Shown here: positions 33,099 through 42,116 of the stretch, in pieces
How positions within the stretch are numbered: position 1 is the first letter of the stretch
Layout: each line of letters starts with the position of its first letter
Assembly (NCBI GenBank): GCA_965220095.1
Contig: OZ244805.1
Coordinates: 3,162,001-3,226,000 of the forward strand
Reading direction: 5' to 3'
Origin: Bin87 sp965220095
GTDB taxonomy: Bacteria > Chloroflexota > Dehalococcoidia > Lucifugimonadales > UBA3495
DNA: 64,000 bases
Program-made: the position numbers and the translations under genes
The notes under the pieces: generated by a model
Database searches by the model: none
What the model was told of the DNA's origin: nothing
What the model saw: only the letters and a program-made list of their open reading frames with translations

Positions 33099-33602
33099 CT
33101 ACAGCCCGCTTTCCTTAAACCACTCGGCGCGTTCCACCAGGTGCTCGACGGTGTCGCGCATCCCTTCAATCTGCTGGTCGGTAACCTGTCGCCTGATGGA
33201 ACCCGGGACGCCGGTTACGAAGCTGCGGTCAGGAACGTCCACGCCGGACAGCACCACCGAGTTGGCGGCGATCAAGCATTCCCGGCCGATGGTAGACTCG
33301 GTCAGGAATGTGCAGTTATTGCCCAGCAGACTACCCGTGCCGATGCGATCGCCGTGCACCACCACACAATGGCCGATGGACACGTTGTCTTCAATCACCA
33401 GCCCGTCGCCGTGGACCACCGAGCCTTCCTGGATGTTTACGTTGTTGCCGATGGTAATGAGTTCGCCATCCCCTCGTATCGTAACGCCGGGCCAAACACT
33501 GCTGTGCTCCCCAATGACGACGTTGCCCACCACGTAGGCAAACTCGCTCACCCAGGCGGTGGGCGCTATTTGGGGTGTTATCCCCCGCAGGCTCCGAATC
33601 AA
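33099..33602 (-). CDS. Gamma-class carbonic anhydrase family protein
   Basis: 167-aa left-handed beta-helix protein (hexapeptide repeats such as 'VVIGEHSSVWPGVTIRGD'). The three zinc-ligand histidines of CamH-type enzymes are present as His64, His78 and His83 ('VVHGDG', 'IGHCVVVHGD'), along with Arg43 and Asp45 of the active site. The proton-shuttle glutamates of Cam are absent, as in CamH. Likely a bicarbonate/CO2 enzyme or a related acyltransferase-fold protein. Starts with TTG whose last bases overlap the stop of the frame upstream (TTGA). Confidence 0.88.
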   Translation of the reverse strand: MIRSLRGITPQIAPTAWVSEFAYVVGNVVIGEHSSVWPGVTIRGDGELITIGNNVNIQEGSVVHGDGLVIEDNVSIGHCVVVHGDRIGTGSLLGNNCTFLTESTIGRECLIAANSVVLSGVDVPDRSFVTGVPGSIRRQVTDQQIEGMRDTVEHLVERAEWFKESGL

Positions 33603-34836
33603 AACGTACCCCTCGCAAAATAGTGCACCCCCGACCGCGCCGGGCCGGTGGGTGCAGGATCAACCTGGCTGCCGATTATACCGCCGGATGCTGGATGGCG
33701 AAAGAACGCAAATTCAAAACAGGGCGGAGCCCGCCAACAAAATCCCCGGAATCCCAAAAAAACGACGAGCACGTAGAACAGCTCCACCGCCTTCCGGCGA
33801 CTGACCGCCGCCGAGAGCCGCTCGGCTGCCGCCACCGGCGCCCGACGCAGCCACGGCACGCCATAGACGACAATCACTCCCAACACGTTGTACAGCAATT
33901 GCACCAGGGCGATCTGCAACGCAGGGAGCGCCTGCACTCCCGTGATGGCCACCGCCGCCAGCAACGCCGTGACCAGGTGCCGATATTGGCGCCCAGCGTG
34001 AAGGGGTACACCTGCGCCAAGCCGAACAAGCCGGCTCCAGCCAGTGGCACGATCAGGCTGGTGGTAGTCGACGACGACTGGACCACGACCGTTACTGCGG
34101 TGCCAGCCGCTATGCCGGCCATAGGCCCGCGTCTCAAACTGTCGTGCACCACCCTTTCGACCCTCCCGACCATCAGTCGTCGGAGCACGCGACTGATTAG
34201 AGTAATGGTCACCAGAATCAGTGCCACTCCGCACGCAATCATGAGAATACCGCGTAGGGCCGGGGAACCACACGCACCGACCACGCGATGAAGTTGACCA
34301 GCGGTTCCGTCGCGGCGCTCACGAAGTTCAGGGAATCCTGCTGGTAGGAGCCGTCGCCCAGCAAAAACGTTCCCAGAATCAACGCGGCCCGTTCCAGGAG
34401 GTGCAGCGTTAATTCCAGCGGCAGGAAGATTACGATGCTCAGCAGGTTGAAGAAATCGTGCACCGTGGCGGCGGCGAAGGCCCTCCGGAACCCATCCTCA
34501 TCCGCGACGTGGCCCAGACTCACCAGCGTATTGGTGATGGTGGCGCCCACGATTGCCCCCATTACGATTGGCACTGCAATCACCACGGGCATACCGCCGG
34601 CGACCAGCCCGACGATGATCGACGTGACGGTGCTGGACGATTGCACCAGAGCGGTGGCCATGACACCGACCACCAAGCCCATGAATGGGTTGCTCGCCAG
34701 GATAAACAGATCTTTCGGCCCGCCCGCCGACGGCAAGACCGGATCCCCGGCCAATCAATGCCACGGCAACGATCAGCAGGTAAATGAGCAGCGCCACACC
34801 TAGCCACTGGCCGAACAGTCGTGCCGGGCCTATCAA
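33599..34836 (-). pseudogene. Na/phosphate cotransporter (PNaS/NptA type) broken by frameshifts
   Basis: Fragments of one PF02690-type transporter lie end to end in different frames on the minus strand. The first (from 34836) has 'GQWLGVALLIYLLIVAVAL'. The second (to 34239) has 'LFILASNPFMGLVVGVMATALVQSSSTVTSIIVGLVAGGM' in two blocks, with the repeat-1 QSSS motif. The third has 'GTAVTVVVQSSSTTTSLIVP', the repeat-2 QSSS motif, then 'FTLGANIGT'. The fourth continues 'LVTALLAAVAITG' to the stop at 33599. Breaks fall near 34750, 34260 and 33977; the last fits loss of one base in 'GANIGT-VTALL'. It is either decay or indel error in the assembly. It would have imported phosphate with sodium. Confidence 0.85.
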
Positions 34837-34882
34837 GGTCGGGTACGCCTGCTTCGGGCTAGCCGGAGGTTACGCCAGTATG

Positions 34883-35389
34883 CTACTCCCGCCACTGCTT
34901 GACTGCCTGGCGCGCATCCCGTTCCCGTTCCCGCTCAATCATGGTGCGCCGTTTGTCGTACTGACGTTTGCCCCGACCCAAACCCAGTTCCACCTTTGCG
35001 TAGTGGTTTTTCAGATACATCCTCAATGGGGTCAGGGTCAATCCTTTCTGGGCAGCCTGCAACGACAGGTCATTTATTTGGGCACGGTGCAGCAAGATTT
35101 TGCGAGGACGCCGTGGTTCGTGATTCAGGTAGCTCGCCGCATCATACGGAGCGATATGCACGCCGTGCAGCCACAGCTCGCCGTTTTGTGCCCGCGCGTA
35201 AGCATCCCGCAGGTCGACTTTGCCGGCGCGTATCGACTTTATCTCAGTGCCGGTCAGCACCAAGCCGGCCTCAACCCGCTCCAGGATTTCATAATCGTGC
35301 AGCGCTTTGCGATTTACCGCAACCTGACGATTATCGCCGTTGGTCGCGGTTTTGGCGTTTTTCTTGCTGTTGCGGTTTTTCCTGGCCAT
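34883..35389 (-). CDS. smpB: SsrA-binding protein SmpB
   Basis: 168-aa partner of tmRNA in rescue of stalled ribosomes. After a Lys/Asn-rich N-terminal extension the family core appears: 'NRKALHDYEILERVEAGLVLTGTEIKSIRAGKVDLRDAYAR', 'WLHGVHIAPY', 'RPRKILLH', 'LTLTPLRMYLKN' and 'VELGLGRGKRQYDKR', with the basic C-terminal helix. tmRNA itself was not seen nearby. Confidence 0.96.
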   Translation of the reverse strand: MARKNRNSKKNAKTATNGDNRQVAVNRKALHDYEILERVEAGLVLTGTEIKSIRAGKVDLRDAYARAQNGELWLHGVHIAPYDAASYLNHEPRRPRKILLHRAQINDLSLQAAQKGLTLTPLRMYLKNHYAKVELGLGRGKRQYDKRRTMIERERERDARQAVKQWRE

Positions 35390-35486
35390 CAGATTCTTGG
35401 GTATCGGGACTGTTCGTACCCGATTGGTTGTTGTACGTTCACCTGTTCTTTATTGTAAGCCATTTCGGTAAACCATTGTGTCCCAG

Positions 35487-36695
35487 TTATCGCGACATCA
35501 CTCGACTGTTCAGGATAACGATGGCCTCCTGCAAAGCGGCGTCGGCGGCGAGGTCGATGGGCAGCTGTTGCACGTCCGACACGATTTCGATGTCCGGCGT
35601 TACACCCTGCCCCTCTATTTGGGTGCCGTCGGGCAGGTACCAGCGTCGGATCGAGAAGTAGATGGCGGAACCGTCTGACAGCAGGCGGGCGATGTTGACG
35701 CTGCCCTTGCCGAACGTCGTGGCGCCAACCACCGGCGCCCGGTCGTTGGTCTTGATGGCGCCGGCCAGGATTTCGCTGGCGCTGGCTGAAAACTGGTTCA
35801 CCAGCACCACCATCGGTATGTCTATGCCGGGACCACGCCGGTTTGATTCGTAGTCGGTGCGGTCGCCAGCCGCGTCAACTTCATACAGCACGGAGCCGCC
35901 GTCCAGGAACAGATCTGCCACACTGATGACAACGTGCAGCAGCCCGCCGGGATTGTTGCGCAGGTCCAGAATCAGTGCGGCGCCGTTGGCGGCGGCAAAC
36001 TCATCGAGCGCCCCGCGCACTTCGTCCTCCGTGGTGTTGGAGAAACCGTAGACCCAAAGGTGCCCGACCCCGTTGTCCAGCATCTTGAACGCAACGCTGT
36101 CAATGGGAATGCGTCCACGGATTACGGTGATACTGACGTCCTCATCACCGCCAACATGGCGCACCAACAGGGTTACCTCGGTTCCGCCCGGCCCCCGGAT
36201 CAGGTTCACCGCCTCGAGGAGCGTGAGACCCGCGATGTTCTCCCCGTCTACCTCCAGAACCAGGTCGCCCGGCAGGATGCCGGCGGCTTCGGCGGGAGCA
36301 CCGGGTATGGGCGCGATGACGGTCAGACCGGCTTCGGTGAGCGTAACCTGGGCGCCGATGCCTTCGAAAAACCCCCGATAACCTTCCTGCTCGCTGGCGT
36401 ATTGGTCGGCGCTCAGGTAGGACGCGTGGGGGTCGTTCAGCGCCGTCAACAGCCCGCGGATGGCTCCGTCGGACAGTTGCTCCGATGTTAGCGTTCGGTG
36501 GTCAACGTGCTCATCCAACAGAATGCGATACGCCTCCGCGACGCGGGCAAGTTCGGGAGGAAGGTCCTGGGCCGGCTCCGGGATTGTGGGCTCCCCATTT
36601 CCGGCAATGCAGCCCGCCGCAAGTACGAAAACCAGCGCCGCAAACGACAACAGCATGATCGGAATCAAGCGGCGGGAGAAAGGGCGAGCAAACAT
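35487..36695 (-). CDS. S41-family C-terminal processing protease (CtpA-like) lipoprotein
   Basis: 402-aa exported serine protease. The signal ends in a lipobox 'VLAAGC' with Cys29. A PDZ domain covers about residues 110-195 ('GIGAQVTL', 'AGILPGDLVLEVDGENIAG'). The protease domain has 'LILDLRNNPGG', catalytic Ser in 'VNQFSASASEILAGAI' and Lys in 'TFGKGSVN'. The C-terminus is the usual 'LPDGTQIEGQGVTPDIEI'. It would process or degrade envelope proteins outside the membrane. Confidence 0.93.
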   Translation of the reverse strand: MFARPFSRRLIPIMLLSFAALVFVLAAGCIAGNGEPTIPEPAQDLPPELARVAEAYRILLDEHVDHRTLTSEQLSDGAIRGLLTALNDPHASYLSADQYASEQEGYRGFFEGIGAQVTLTEAGLTVIAPIPGAPAEAAGILPGDLVLEVDGENIAGLTLLEAVNLIRGPGGTEVTLLVRHVGGDEDVSITVIRGRIPIDSVAFKMLDNGVGHLWVYGFSNTTEDEVRGALDEFAAANGAALILDLRNNPGGLLHVVISVADLFLDGGSVLYEVDAAGDRTDYESNRRGPGIDIPMVVLVNQFSASASEILAGAIKTNDRAPVVGATTFGKGSVNIARLLSDGSAIYFSIRRWYLPDGTQIEGQGVTPDIEIVSDVQQLPIDLAADAALQEAIVILNSRVMSR

Positions 36696-36750
36696 CGGCG
36701 CATTGTAGCATAGCGACTGTCCATCCCCTGTTGTAACTGCGGCGCACCCC

Positions 36751-36923
36751 AGGGCAAACGCATTCTAACTTTAGGTGGCTTTATAAACCGTCATTCCCGC
36801 GAAAGCGGGAATCCATACAGATTGCTTCCAGGCAGTTGACGTACAACCAAGCCACTTGGATTCCCGCTTTCACGGGAATGACGGGCACCTCAAAACCGAT
36901 TCAATTTAGAATGCGTTGGCCCT
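36751..36923. mobile_element. MITE with 18-bp TIRs and 12-bp target-site duplication
   Basis: 173-bp non-coding element. Left end AGGGCAAACGCATTCTAA (36751-36768) and right end TTAGAATGCGTTGGCCCT (36906-36923) are inverted repeats with one mismatch. The identical 12-mer GCGGCGCACCCC directly flanks both sides (36739-36750 and 36924-36935), a probable target-site duplication. Inside are 28-bp arms containing GTCATTCCCGCG and its complement (36788-36815 and 36857-36884). It fills the gap between the S41 protease and the HMGCS-like gene. Confidence 0.8.
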
Positions 36924-37058
36924 GCGGCGCACCCCCGGTTGCACGACGGATTGGCGCAACCACGGCACAGCATCGCCGGGGCATCACGCGCGTTGACACT
37001 CAGTCGCGCGCGCTGATAGCATCGTTGGAACGGTGAGCGCTTACCCGGGGAGGCTAAA

Positions 37059-38492
37059 TTGGTTGGAATCGCTGCTTATGGCGCCTATATCCCTCGTTTC
37101 CGATTGGGAGCGGGCACTGATGGCTGGAACTCTTGCCAGGAGCGATCCGTCGCCAATTTCGATGAAGACAGCGTAACGATGGCCGTGGCCGCCGGTTCTG
37201 ATTGCCTGGGCGACCGCGACCGCAACGCAATCGACGGCATCATCTTTGCAACCACGACGCCCCCTTACGCCGAGAAGCAGTGCGCCGCCATCGTGGCCGC
37301 GGCTCTGGATTTGCGACGGGACATTTTCGCTACGGACATCACCGACGTCCTGCGCGCGGGCACCAGCGCCCTGAAGGCGGCATTGGACGCCGTGGCCGCC
37401 GGCAGCGCAACCGAGGTGTTGGTGGTGGCTGCCGACAGCCGGCAGGGGCCGCCTCGCGGCGACACGGAACGGTCGTCGGGCGACGGCGCGGTCGCCTTCA
37501 TCGTAGCGGCTGACGGAGTGATTGCAGAATCGGTCGGCAGCTATTCCATCACCGACAATATGCTGGACACTTGGCGCGCGCCCGGCGATGCTTTCGTCCG
37601 CACCTGGGAAGACCGGTTCGCGACCGAAGAGGGGATCGAACGCATTGTGCCGGAAGCCGTGTCCGGTTTCTGCGACCGCTTCGGCGTTGCGCCGGCCGAT
37701 GTGAGCAAGGTTGCCCTGTACGCTCCCGACGCCCGGCGACACGCCCGGCTGGCCCGCCAGTTGGGGTTCAACGATGAGCAGGTGCAGCCGGCCGGGTTCG
37801 GGATGGTGGGCAATACAGGCGCAGCCTTCTCAACGATGTTGCTGGCGGCAGCGCTGGAATCGGCCGGCCCGGACGAATTGCTGCTGGCTGTGTCCTACGG
37901 GGACGGCAGCGACGTGCTCGGGTTCCGAACCACCGCGGCCATCACCCTGGCACAGCGGCCGGCGATGGGTGTCTCCGGGTGGGTTGATAGCAAGCTGATC
38001 TTGGGTAGTTACGAAACCTACGCCCGCTGGCGTGACGTGTGGACGACCGACGACGCAGCGCGCCGACCGGCGCCCGCTTCGCCGTCGGTATCCGCGTTGT
38101 GGCGGGAAGGAGACAAAAACGTGCGCCTGTACGGCGGGCGTTGTCGAGCCTGTGGCTTCTTGCAGTATCCGGCGCAGCGCGTCTGTGTAGAATGCCGCCG
38201 CGTTGATGATTCCGAACCGGTGCGACTGAGCGACCAGCCGGGCGAAGTCTTTACCTACTCGATGGACCACATCGCCGGCGCCGTCGACACTCCGCTGGTC
38301 GTGGTGGTGGTAGATTTTGACATCGGCGGGCGCGTGTTGTGCATGATGACCGACCGAGACCTCGACGAAGTGCGGGTGGGACTGCCAGTCGAGATGAGTT
38401 TCCGCAAGCTGCGTGTGGTCAACGGAATCCACAATTATTACTGGAAAGCGATACCCCAACGAAGGCTGGCCCGGGTGGGCGCTGCCGCCTGA
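37059..38492 (+). CDS. HMG-CoA synthase-like protein fused to a DUF35 Zn-ribbon/OB domain
   Basis: 477-aa fusion. Residues 1 to about 330 are a thiolase-fold condensing enzyme of the archaeal-HMGCS-like group ('MVGIAAYGAYIPRFRLG', 'AAIVAAALDLRRDIFATDITDVLRAGTSAL' region, 'SSGDGAVAFIVA', 'GMVGNTGAAF'). The expected nucleophile in 'FACKAGT' is Leu98 here ('DVLRAGTSAL'), so the acyl-binding cysteine is missing. Residues about 355-470 are DUF35: zinc ribbon 'CRACGFLQYPAQRVCVEC', then an OB fold. In archaea, DUF35 bridges thiolase and HMGCS. TTG start with GGGGAGG upstream. The thiolase gene follows 14 bp later. Confidence 0.88.
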   Translation: MVGIAAYGAYIPRFRLGAGTDGWNSCQERSVANFDEDSVTMAVAAGSDCLGDRDRNAIDGIIFATTTPPYAEKQCAAIVAAALDLRRDIFATDITDVLRAGTSALKAALDAVAAGSATEVLVVAADSRQGPPRGDTERSSGDGAVAFIVAADGVIAESVGSYSITDNMLDTWRAPGDAFVRTWEDRFATEEGIERIVPEAVSGFCDRFGVAPADVSKVALYAPDARRHARLARQLGFNDEQVQPAGFGMVGNTGAAFSTMLLAAALESAGPDELLLAVSYGDGSDVLGFRTTAAITLAQRPAMGVSGWVDSKLILGSYETYARWRDVWTTDDAARRPAPASPSVSALWREGDKNVRLYGGRCRACGFLQYPAQRVCVECRRVDDSEPVRLSDQPGEVFTYSMDHIAGAVDTPLVVVVVDFDIGGRVLCMMTDRDLDEVRVGLPVEMSFRKLRVVNGIHNYYWKAIPQRRLARVGAAA

Positions 38493-38506
38493 CTGAGGAG
38501 TTAGAT

Positions 38507-39679
38507 ATGCCCGGAATACGAGACCGAGTTGCCGTGGTGGGAATGGGATGCACCCGCTTCGGTGAACGCTGGGATGCCTCGGCCAGCGACCTGATGGTCG
38601 AGGCCGCCTACGAAGCTTACGAGGATGCCGGGCTGGGGTCGGAAGACATCCAGGCCGCCTGGTTGGGCACCGTCAGCAGCTTCCGCACCGGTCAACCCTT
38701 GGCCGAAGCGTTGAAACTGGACTACATCCCCATCACCCGCGTCGAAAACGCCTGCGCCACCGCCACCGATGCCTTCCGCAACGCCTGCTACGCCGTAGCC
38801 GCCGGCGTCTACGACATTGTGCTGGCGATGGGTGTGGAAAAGCTCAAGGACAGTGGTTTCTCCGGGTTGGCCATCGCCGCCGGGCCCGGGGCCGATGTGG
38901 AACCGCCGACGCCTCCGCCGGCGCAGTTCGCCATGGCCGCCACCCGCTATTTCCACCACTATGGCATCAACTACGACGATGGGAAACGGACGCTGGCCCA
39001 GATTGCGTCCAAAAACCATCACAACGGCACGTTGAACTCAAAGGCGCACTTCCAGCGTGAGGTCAGCGAAGACCAGATTATCAACGCCCCAATGATTGCG
39101 TGGCCGCTGGGTCTGTACGACTGCTGTGGTGTCAGCGACGGCGCTGCCGCTGCAATCATCACCACGCCCGAGATTGCCAAAACTTTGCGGGATGATTACA
39201 TCCTGGTCAAGGGGCTGGGATTGGCGGTGGGTGCGTTTGGGGTGCTCCGAAACGATTGGGATTTCACCCATTTCCCGGAAACGGAGCGCGCCAGCCAGGC
39301 CGCCTATGCCGAGGCGGGTATTACCGAACCGCGCGCTGAAATTGACATGGCGATGGTGCATGACTGCTTCACCATCACCGAGCTGATCATCATGGAAGAC
39401 CTGGGCTTCAGTCCCCGAGGTCGAGCCAGCGCCGACGTCGCCAACGGGTCGTTCTCACTGGAAGGCGATTTGCCGGTAAACACCGACGGTGGCCTGAAAT
39501 GCTTTGGACACCCAATCGGCGCCAGCGGCATCCGCATGATCTACGAGGTGTACAAGCAGATTCAGGGCAAGGCCGGCGGTCGCCAGTTGCAGAAGGCCGA
39601 CCTTGGCATCACACACAACCTGGGGGGACGGCCCGGCTCCTTCACCTGCTCCGTAGCCATTTTCGGCCGGCCGGATTAG
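38507..39679 (+). CDS. Thiolase-family protein (SCP2-thiolase-like)
   Basis: 390-aa condensing enzyme. 'VAVVGMGCTRFGERWD' at the start, nucleophile Cys in 'TRVENACATATDAFRNAC', then 'DCCGVSDGAAAAIIT', 'MVHDCFTITELIIMEDLG', 'NTDGGLKCFGHPIGASGIRM' (the second His/Cys region) and 'GGRPGSFTCSVAIFG'. The pattern fits acetyl-CoA acetyltransferase/SCP2-type thiolases lacking the classic loop. It would condense or cleave acyl-CoA with CoA. Start ATG with TGAGGAG upstream. It forms an operon with the HMGCS-like/DUF35 gene and probably a complex with it. Confidence 0.9.
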   Translation: MPGIRDRVAVVGMGCTRFGERWDASASDLMVEAAYEAYEDAGLGSEDIQAAWLGTVSSFRTGQPLAEALKLDYIPITRVENACATATDAFRNACYAVAAGVYDIVLAMGVEKLKDSGFSGLAIAAGPGADVEPPTPPPAQFAMAATRYFHHYGINYDDGKRTLAQIASKNHHNGTLNSKAHFQREVSEDQIINAPMIAWPLGLYDCCGVSDGAAAAIITTPEIAKTLRDDYILVKGLGLAVGAFGVLRNDWDFTHFPETERASQAAYAEAGITEPRAEIDMAMVHDCFTITELIIMEDLGFSPRGRASADVANGSFSLEGDLPVNTDGGLKCFGHPIGASGIRMIYEVYKQIQGKAGGRQLQKADLGITHNLGGRPGSFTCSVAIFGRPD

Positions 39680-39774
39680 TCCATATCAGAATACAGTGAT
39701 GGGCTACTATAGTAGACGATACCTTTGAGATAATGCCTTTGATTGTCAGAGAGAATATACAAGGAGATATTGCA

Positions 39775-40671
39775 ATGGGATTTGGCAGGGATTTTGGCGC
39801 CGCCATGACGGTTGGACTCATGGCAACTACAAAACACAAAAAGGCAGAGGAAAGGCTGCAAAACCGCTTCAATAACCATGAGCAGCGAGTGCGGTCGTTC
39901 AACGGAACGGTTGAGCGAACGGTAGACGTGTTCCAGGATTTGTCAGATGCTTTTGATGATGCGAAGGATGCGTGTCTTTCCACCGGAGGCTTTACCGTAA
40001 ACCAGAACGATATTTTGGAATACGGGTGGTTCCGGCCGACGGATGTTGCGGCAGACGGTAGTTTGGACGAAGGCAGGGAAGTTGGCGCTGCCGCCGTTGG
40101 CTCATTGCCGGGCTTGGGTGCGTTTATCGGGGCGCCGGCAGCCGCCTGGACATTGGTGGGCGTTTTTGGTACTGCCGGAACGGGAACTGCTATTGGAACA
40201 CTGTCCGGCGCGGCGGCTACGGCGGCCACAGCGGCGTGGTTGGGACGCCTCGGCGTTGTCGGTGTAGCCGGACTCGGTGCTCGTGCAGCTCCGGCTGTAC
40301 TCGGCGGAGTCGCCTTGGTTGCAACGTTGCCGATACAAGGGGTAATTGGCGCAGCGGTTGCCGGCAAGCGTGAGCGTAAAGCCATGGCCACAGCAAATAC
40401 CGAGATTGCCAAGATTAACAGTTACAATTCTGTCGTGGATAAATTTGGTCCCGAATTTGACGCTCTGCGAACGAAGGCGCATCGCAAGGTGGTTGCAACT
40501 GTGCGCCATGCGTCCAGTCTATCGACGGTGGTTGCATTAACGGAAGCCGGCTCGGATGAATCCCAACGTGCGGGCCACCAGTTGCTCGAAGATATGTCGG
40601 AGTGTCAAAGCCTATGCGCCGAGTTGGAACTACTGGTGGAAGAACTCCAAACTGAGTTAGGCCGTTGCTAG
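39775..40671 (+). CDS. Glycine-rich membrane protein with helical ends, unrecognised
   Basis: 298-aa protein starting at the ATG at 39775, with an excellent AAGGAGAT site; the longer frame to 39733 has none. The N-terminus is basic-helical ('KHKKAEERLQNRFNNHEQRVRSFNGTVERTVDVFQ'). The centre (about residues 110-205) is Gly/Ala-rich and hydrophobic with small-residue zippers ('GSLPGLGAFIGAPAAAW', 'GTAGTGTAIGTLSGAAATAA', 'GVAGLGARAAPAVLGGVAL'). The C-terminus is a coiled-coil-like helical part. This layout recalls pore-forming or membrane-remodelling proteins, but no family was recognised. Followed by a terminator. Confidence 0.7.
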   Translation: MGFGRDFGAAMTVGLMATTKHKKAEERLQNRFNNHEQRVRSFNGTVERTVDVFQDLSDAFDDAKDACLSTGGFTVNQNDILEYGWFRPTDVAADGSLDEGREVGAAAVGSLPGLGAFIGAPAAAWTLVGVFGTAGTGTAIGTLSGAAATAATAAWLGRLGVVGVAGLGARAAPAVLGGVALVATLPIQGVIGAAVAGKRERKAMATANTEIAKINSYNSVVDKFGPEFDALRTKAHRKVVATVRHASSLSTVVALTEAGSDESQRAGHQLLEDMSECQSLCAELELLVEELQTELGRC

Positions 40672-40699
40672 CCCGTAGCTGGCACTGTATGCTTTATTT

Positions 40700-40745
40700 A
40701 GCGTCGGGAGGGGTACCTTGTAGGTGCCACGTCTGACGCTTTTTG
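40700..40745 (+). terminator. Rho-independent terminator
   Basis: AGCGTC and GACGCT close a longer imperfect GC-rich stem (40700-40740), followed directly by TTTT. It ends the 298-aa gene transcript just before the opposing pmbA-like gene. Confidence 0.7.
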
Positions 40746-40762
40746 CTTGCCTAATAGCCAAC

Positions 40763-42094
40763 TCAGACCGTCTGCCCGGTGAACCGCCAACTGGCGAGGG
40801 ACGCGGCTGGCACCCGCACCGCGACACCCGCTTCGTTCAGGTTCAGTTGCGGTTGGTTGGACAGACCCAGGCAGCCGGCCAGCGCATCTACGTATCCCTG
40901 GGTGAAGCGCAGGTTCTTGATTGGCGTGGTCAATTCGCCGTTTTCGATCAAGAACGTTCCGTCGCGCGTCATGCCCGTCATTACGCACCCTCGGCTGTGG
41001 GCCAGGCGGGTGTAGTAAAAGCGGGTAACGTAGATCCCCCTCTCCACCGATGCTATGAGTTGCTCGGTACTGCGGTCGCCGCCCGCCATGAAAAGGTTGG
41101 CAGCAGCGGGCCCGCCCGTAGCGCCCCGCTGATGTCCGGTCGACGCCAGGCCGGCTTTGGAGGCCGTGTAGTTGTTATGCACTGGGCCGCGAACGGTGCC
41201 ATCCGTTACGATGTCCACCCGCTGCTTTGGCACACCCTCTGCGTCGAAAGGTACGGGCCAGCCGGCGGGATCGACTCCATCGTCCCAGATGGACACCAGG
41301 GGACTCATGGCCGGCTCGCCCATAACGCTGTTCATCCAGCTGCGTTGGTCCTGAACCATCTGCGCGCCCATGCCGTAGGAGCTGAGCGCTTCCAGCACAT
41401 CGTCAACGGCGTAATGTTCCAGCACCACCGGATAATCGCCGGTTTCCAGTGGTTGCGGGTTGCTTCCTCGCACGGCTTTTCCGATGGCTTCCTCGGCCAG
41501 GGATTCGGCGTCGATGTCGTTGATGCGACCGCCCCCGTCCTTTGACCAGCCGGTTGCGTCGTCCCCGCGCGCCGTGATGAGCAAACCGGCAAACGTGCCG
41601 GCGTGGTAGGCATCGGCGCCTCGGGTACTCACCACGGCCAGTTCGGTAACCCCGGTGCGGCAGAATCCGGCGGCTTCCAGCCTGGCGTCGGCGGCTTTCT
41701 GGCAAACTAGACCGGCGATGGCGGCGCGTTGGTCAGGGTCGCACGAAACAGTGGTAGCATCGCACGCCTGGACTTCCGCAACGGCGTTGGGTTCTGGCAA
41801 ACCCGGAAAATCCCCGTCTTCCGGCATCAACCGAGCGTGCTCACCGGCCTGGCACACCGCATCGGCAAGTCCGCTCGCGGAGATATTGTTGGTGACCGCC
41901 CGCCCTTGACGTTTCCCGTTGGCGACGCGGATGTGGGCAATCGCGTCTTCGTGATAGACATTCTGGTGGATGCGGTTGTTGGCGAAGCGGGTGAGAGCCT
42001 GTTCTGAAGCGGTCACGTATATGTCCGCGTCGGCAGACCCGGCGTGGCGTAGCGCCTCGCGCAACAAAGACCGTATTTCGTCCCGACCCAGCAC
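40763..42094 (-). CDS. TldE/PmbA-family metalloprotease-like subunit
   Basis: 443-aa member of the TldD/PmbA superfamily. 'RFANNRIHQNVYHED' near the N-terminus and 'GIYVTRFYYTRLAHSRGCVMTGMTRDGTFLIENGELTTPIKNLRFTQGY' near the C-terminus are family hallmarks. Like TldE it lacks the HExxxH zinc motif, so it is the non-catalytic partner of the TldD gene upstream. TldD-TldE heterodimers trim unfolded peptides and mature some RiPPs such as microcin B17. The 22-bp gap to tldD shows an operon. Confidence 0.92.
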   Translation of the reverse strand: MLGRDEIRSLLREALRHAGSADADIYVTASEQALTRFANNRIHQNVYHEDAIAHIRVANGKRQGRAVTNNISASGLADAVCQAGEHARLMPEDGDFPGLPEPNAVAEVQACDATTVSCDPDQRAAIAGLVCQKAADARLEAAGFCRTGVTELAVVSTRGADAYHAGTFAGLLITARGDDATGWSKDGGGRINDIDAESLAEEAIGKAVRGSNPQPLETGDYPVVLEHYAVDDVLEALSSYGMGAQMVQDQRSWMNSVMGEPAMSPLVSIWDDGVDPAGWPVPFDAEGVPKQRVDIVTDGTVRGPVHNNYTASKAGLASTGHQRGATGGPAAANLFMAGGDRSTEQLIASVERGIYVTRFYYTRLAHSRGCVMTGMTRDGTFLIENGELTTPIKNLRFTQGYVDALAGCLGLSNQPQLNLNEAGVAVRVPAASLASWRFTGQTV

Positions 42095-42116
42095 GGCAAT
42101 CAGCAGGCGGAAGTCC

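Noticed and set aside
33575..34291. A 238-codon plus-strand frame
   Set aside because: It is the antisense shadow of the frameshifted Na/Pi cotransporter, whose QSSS motifs are clear on the minus strand.
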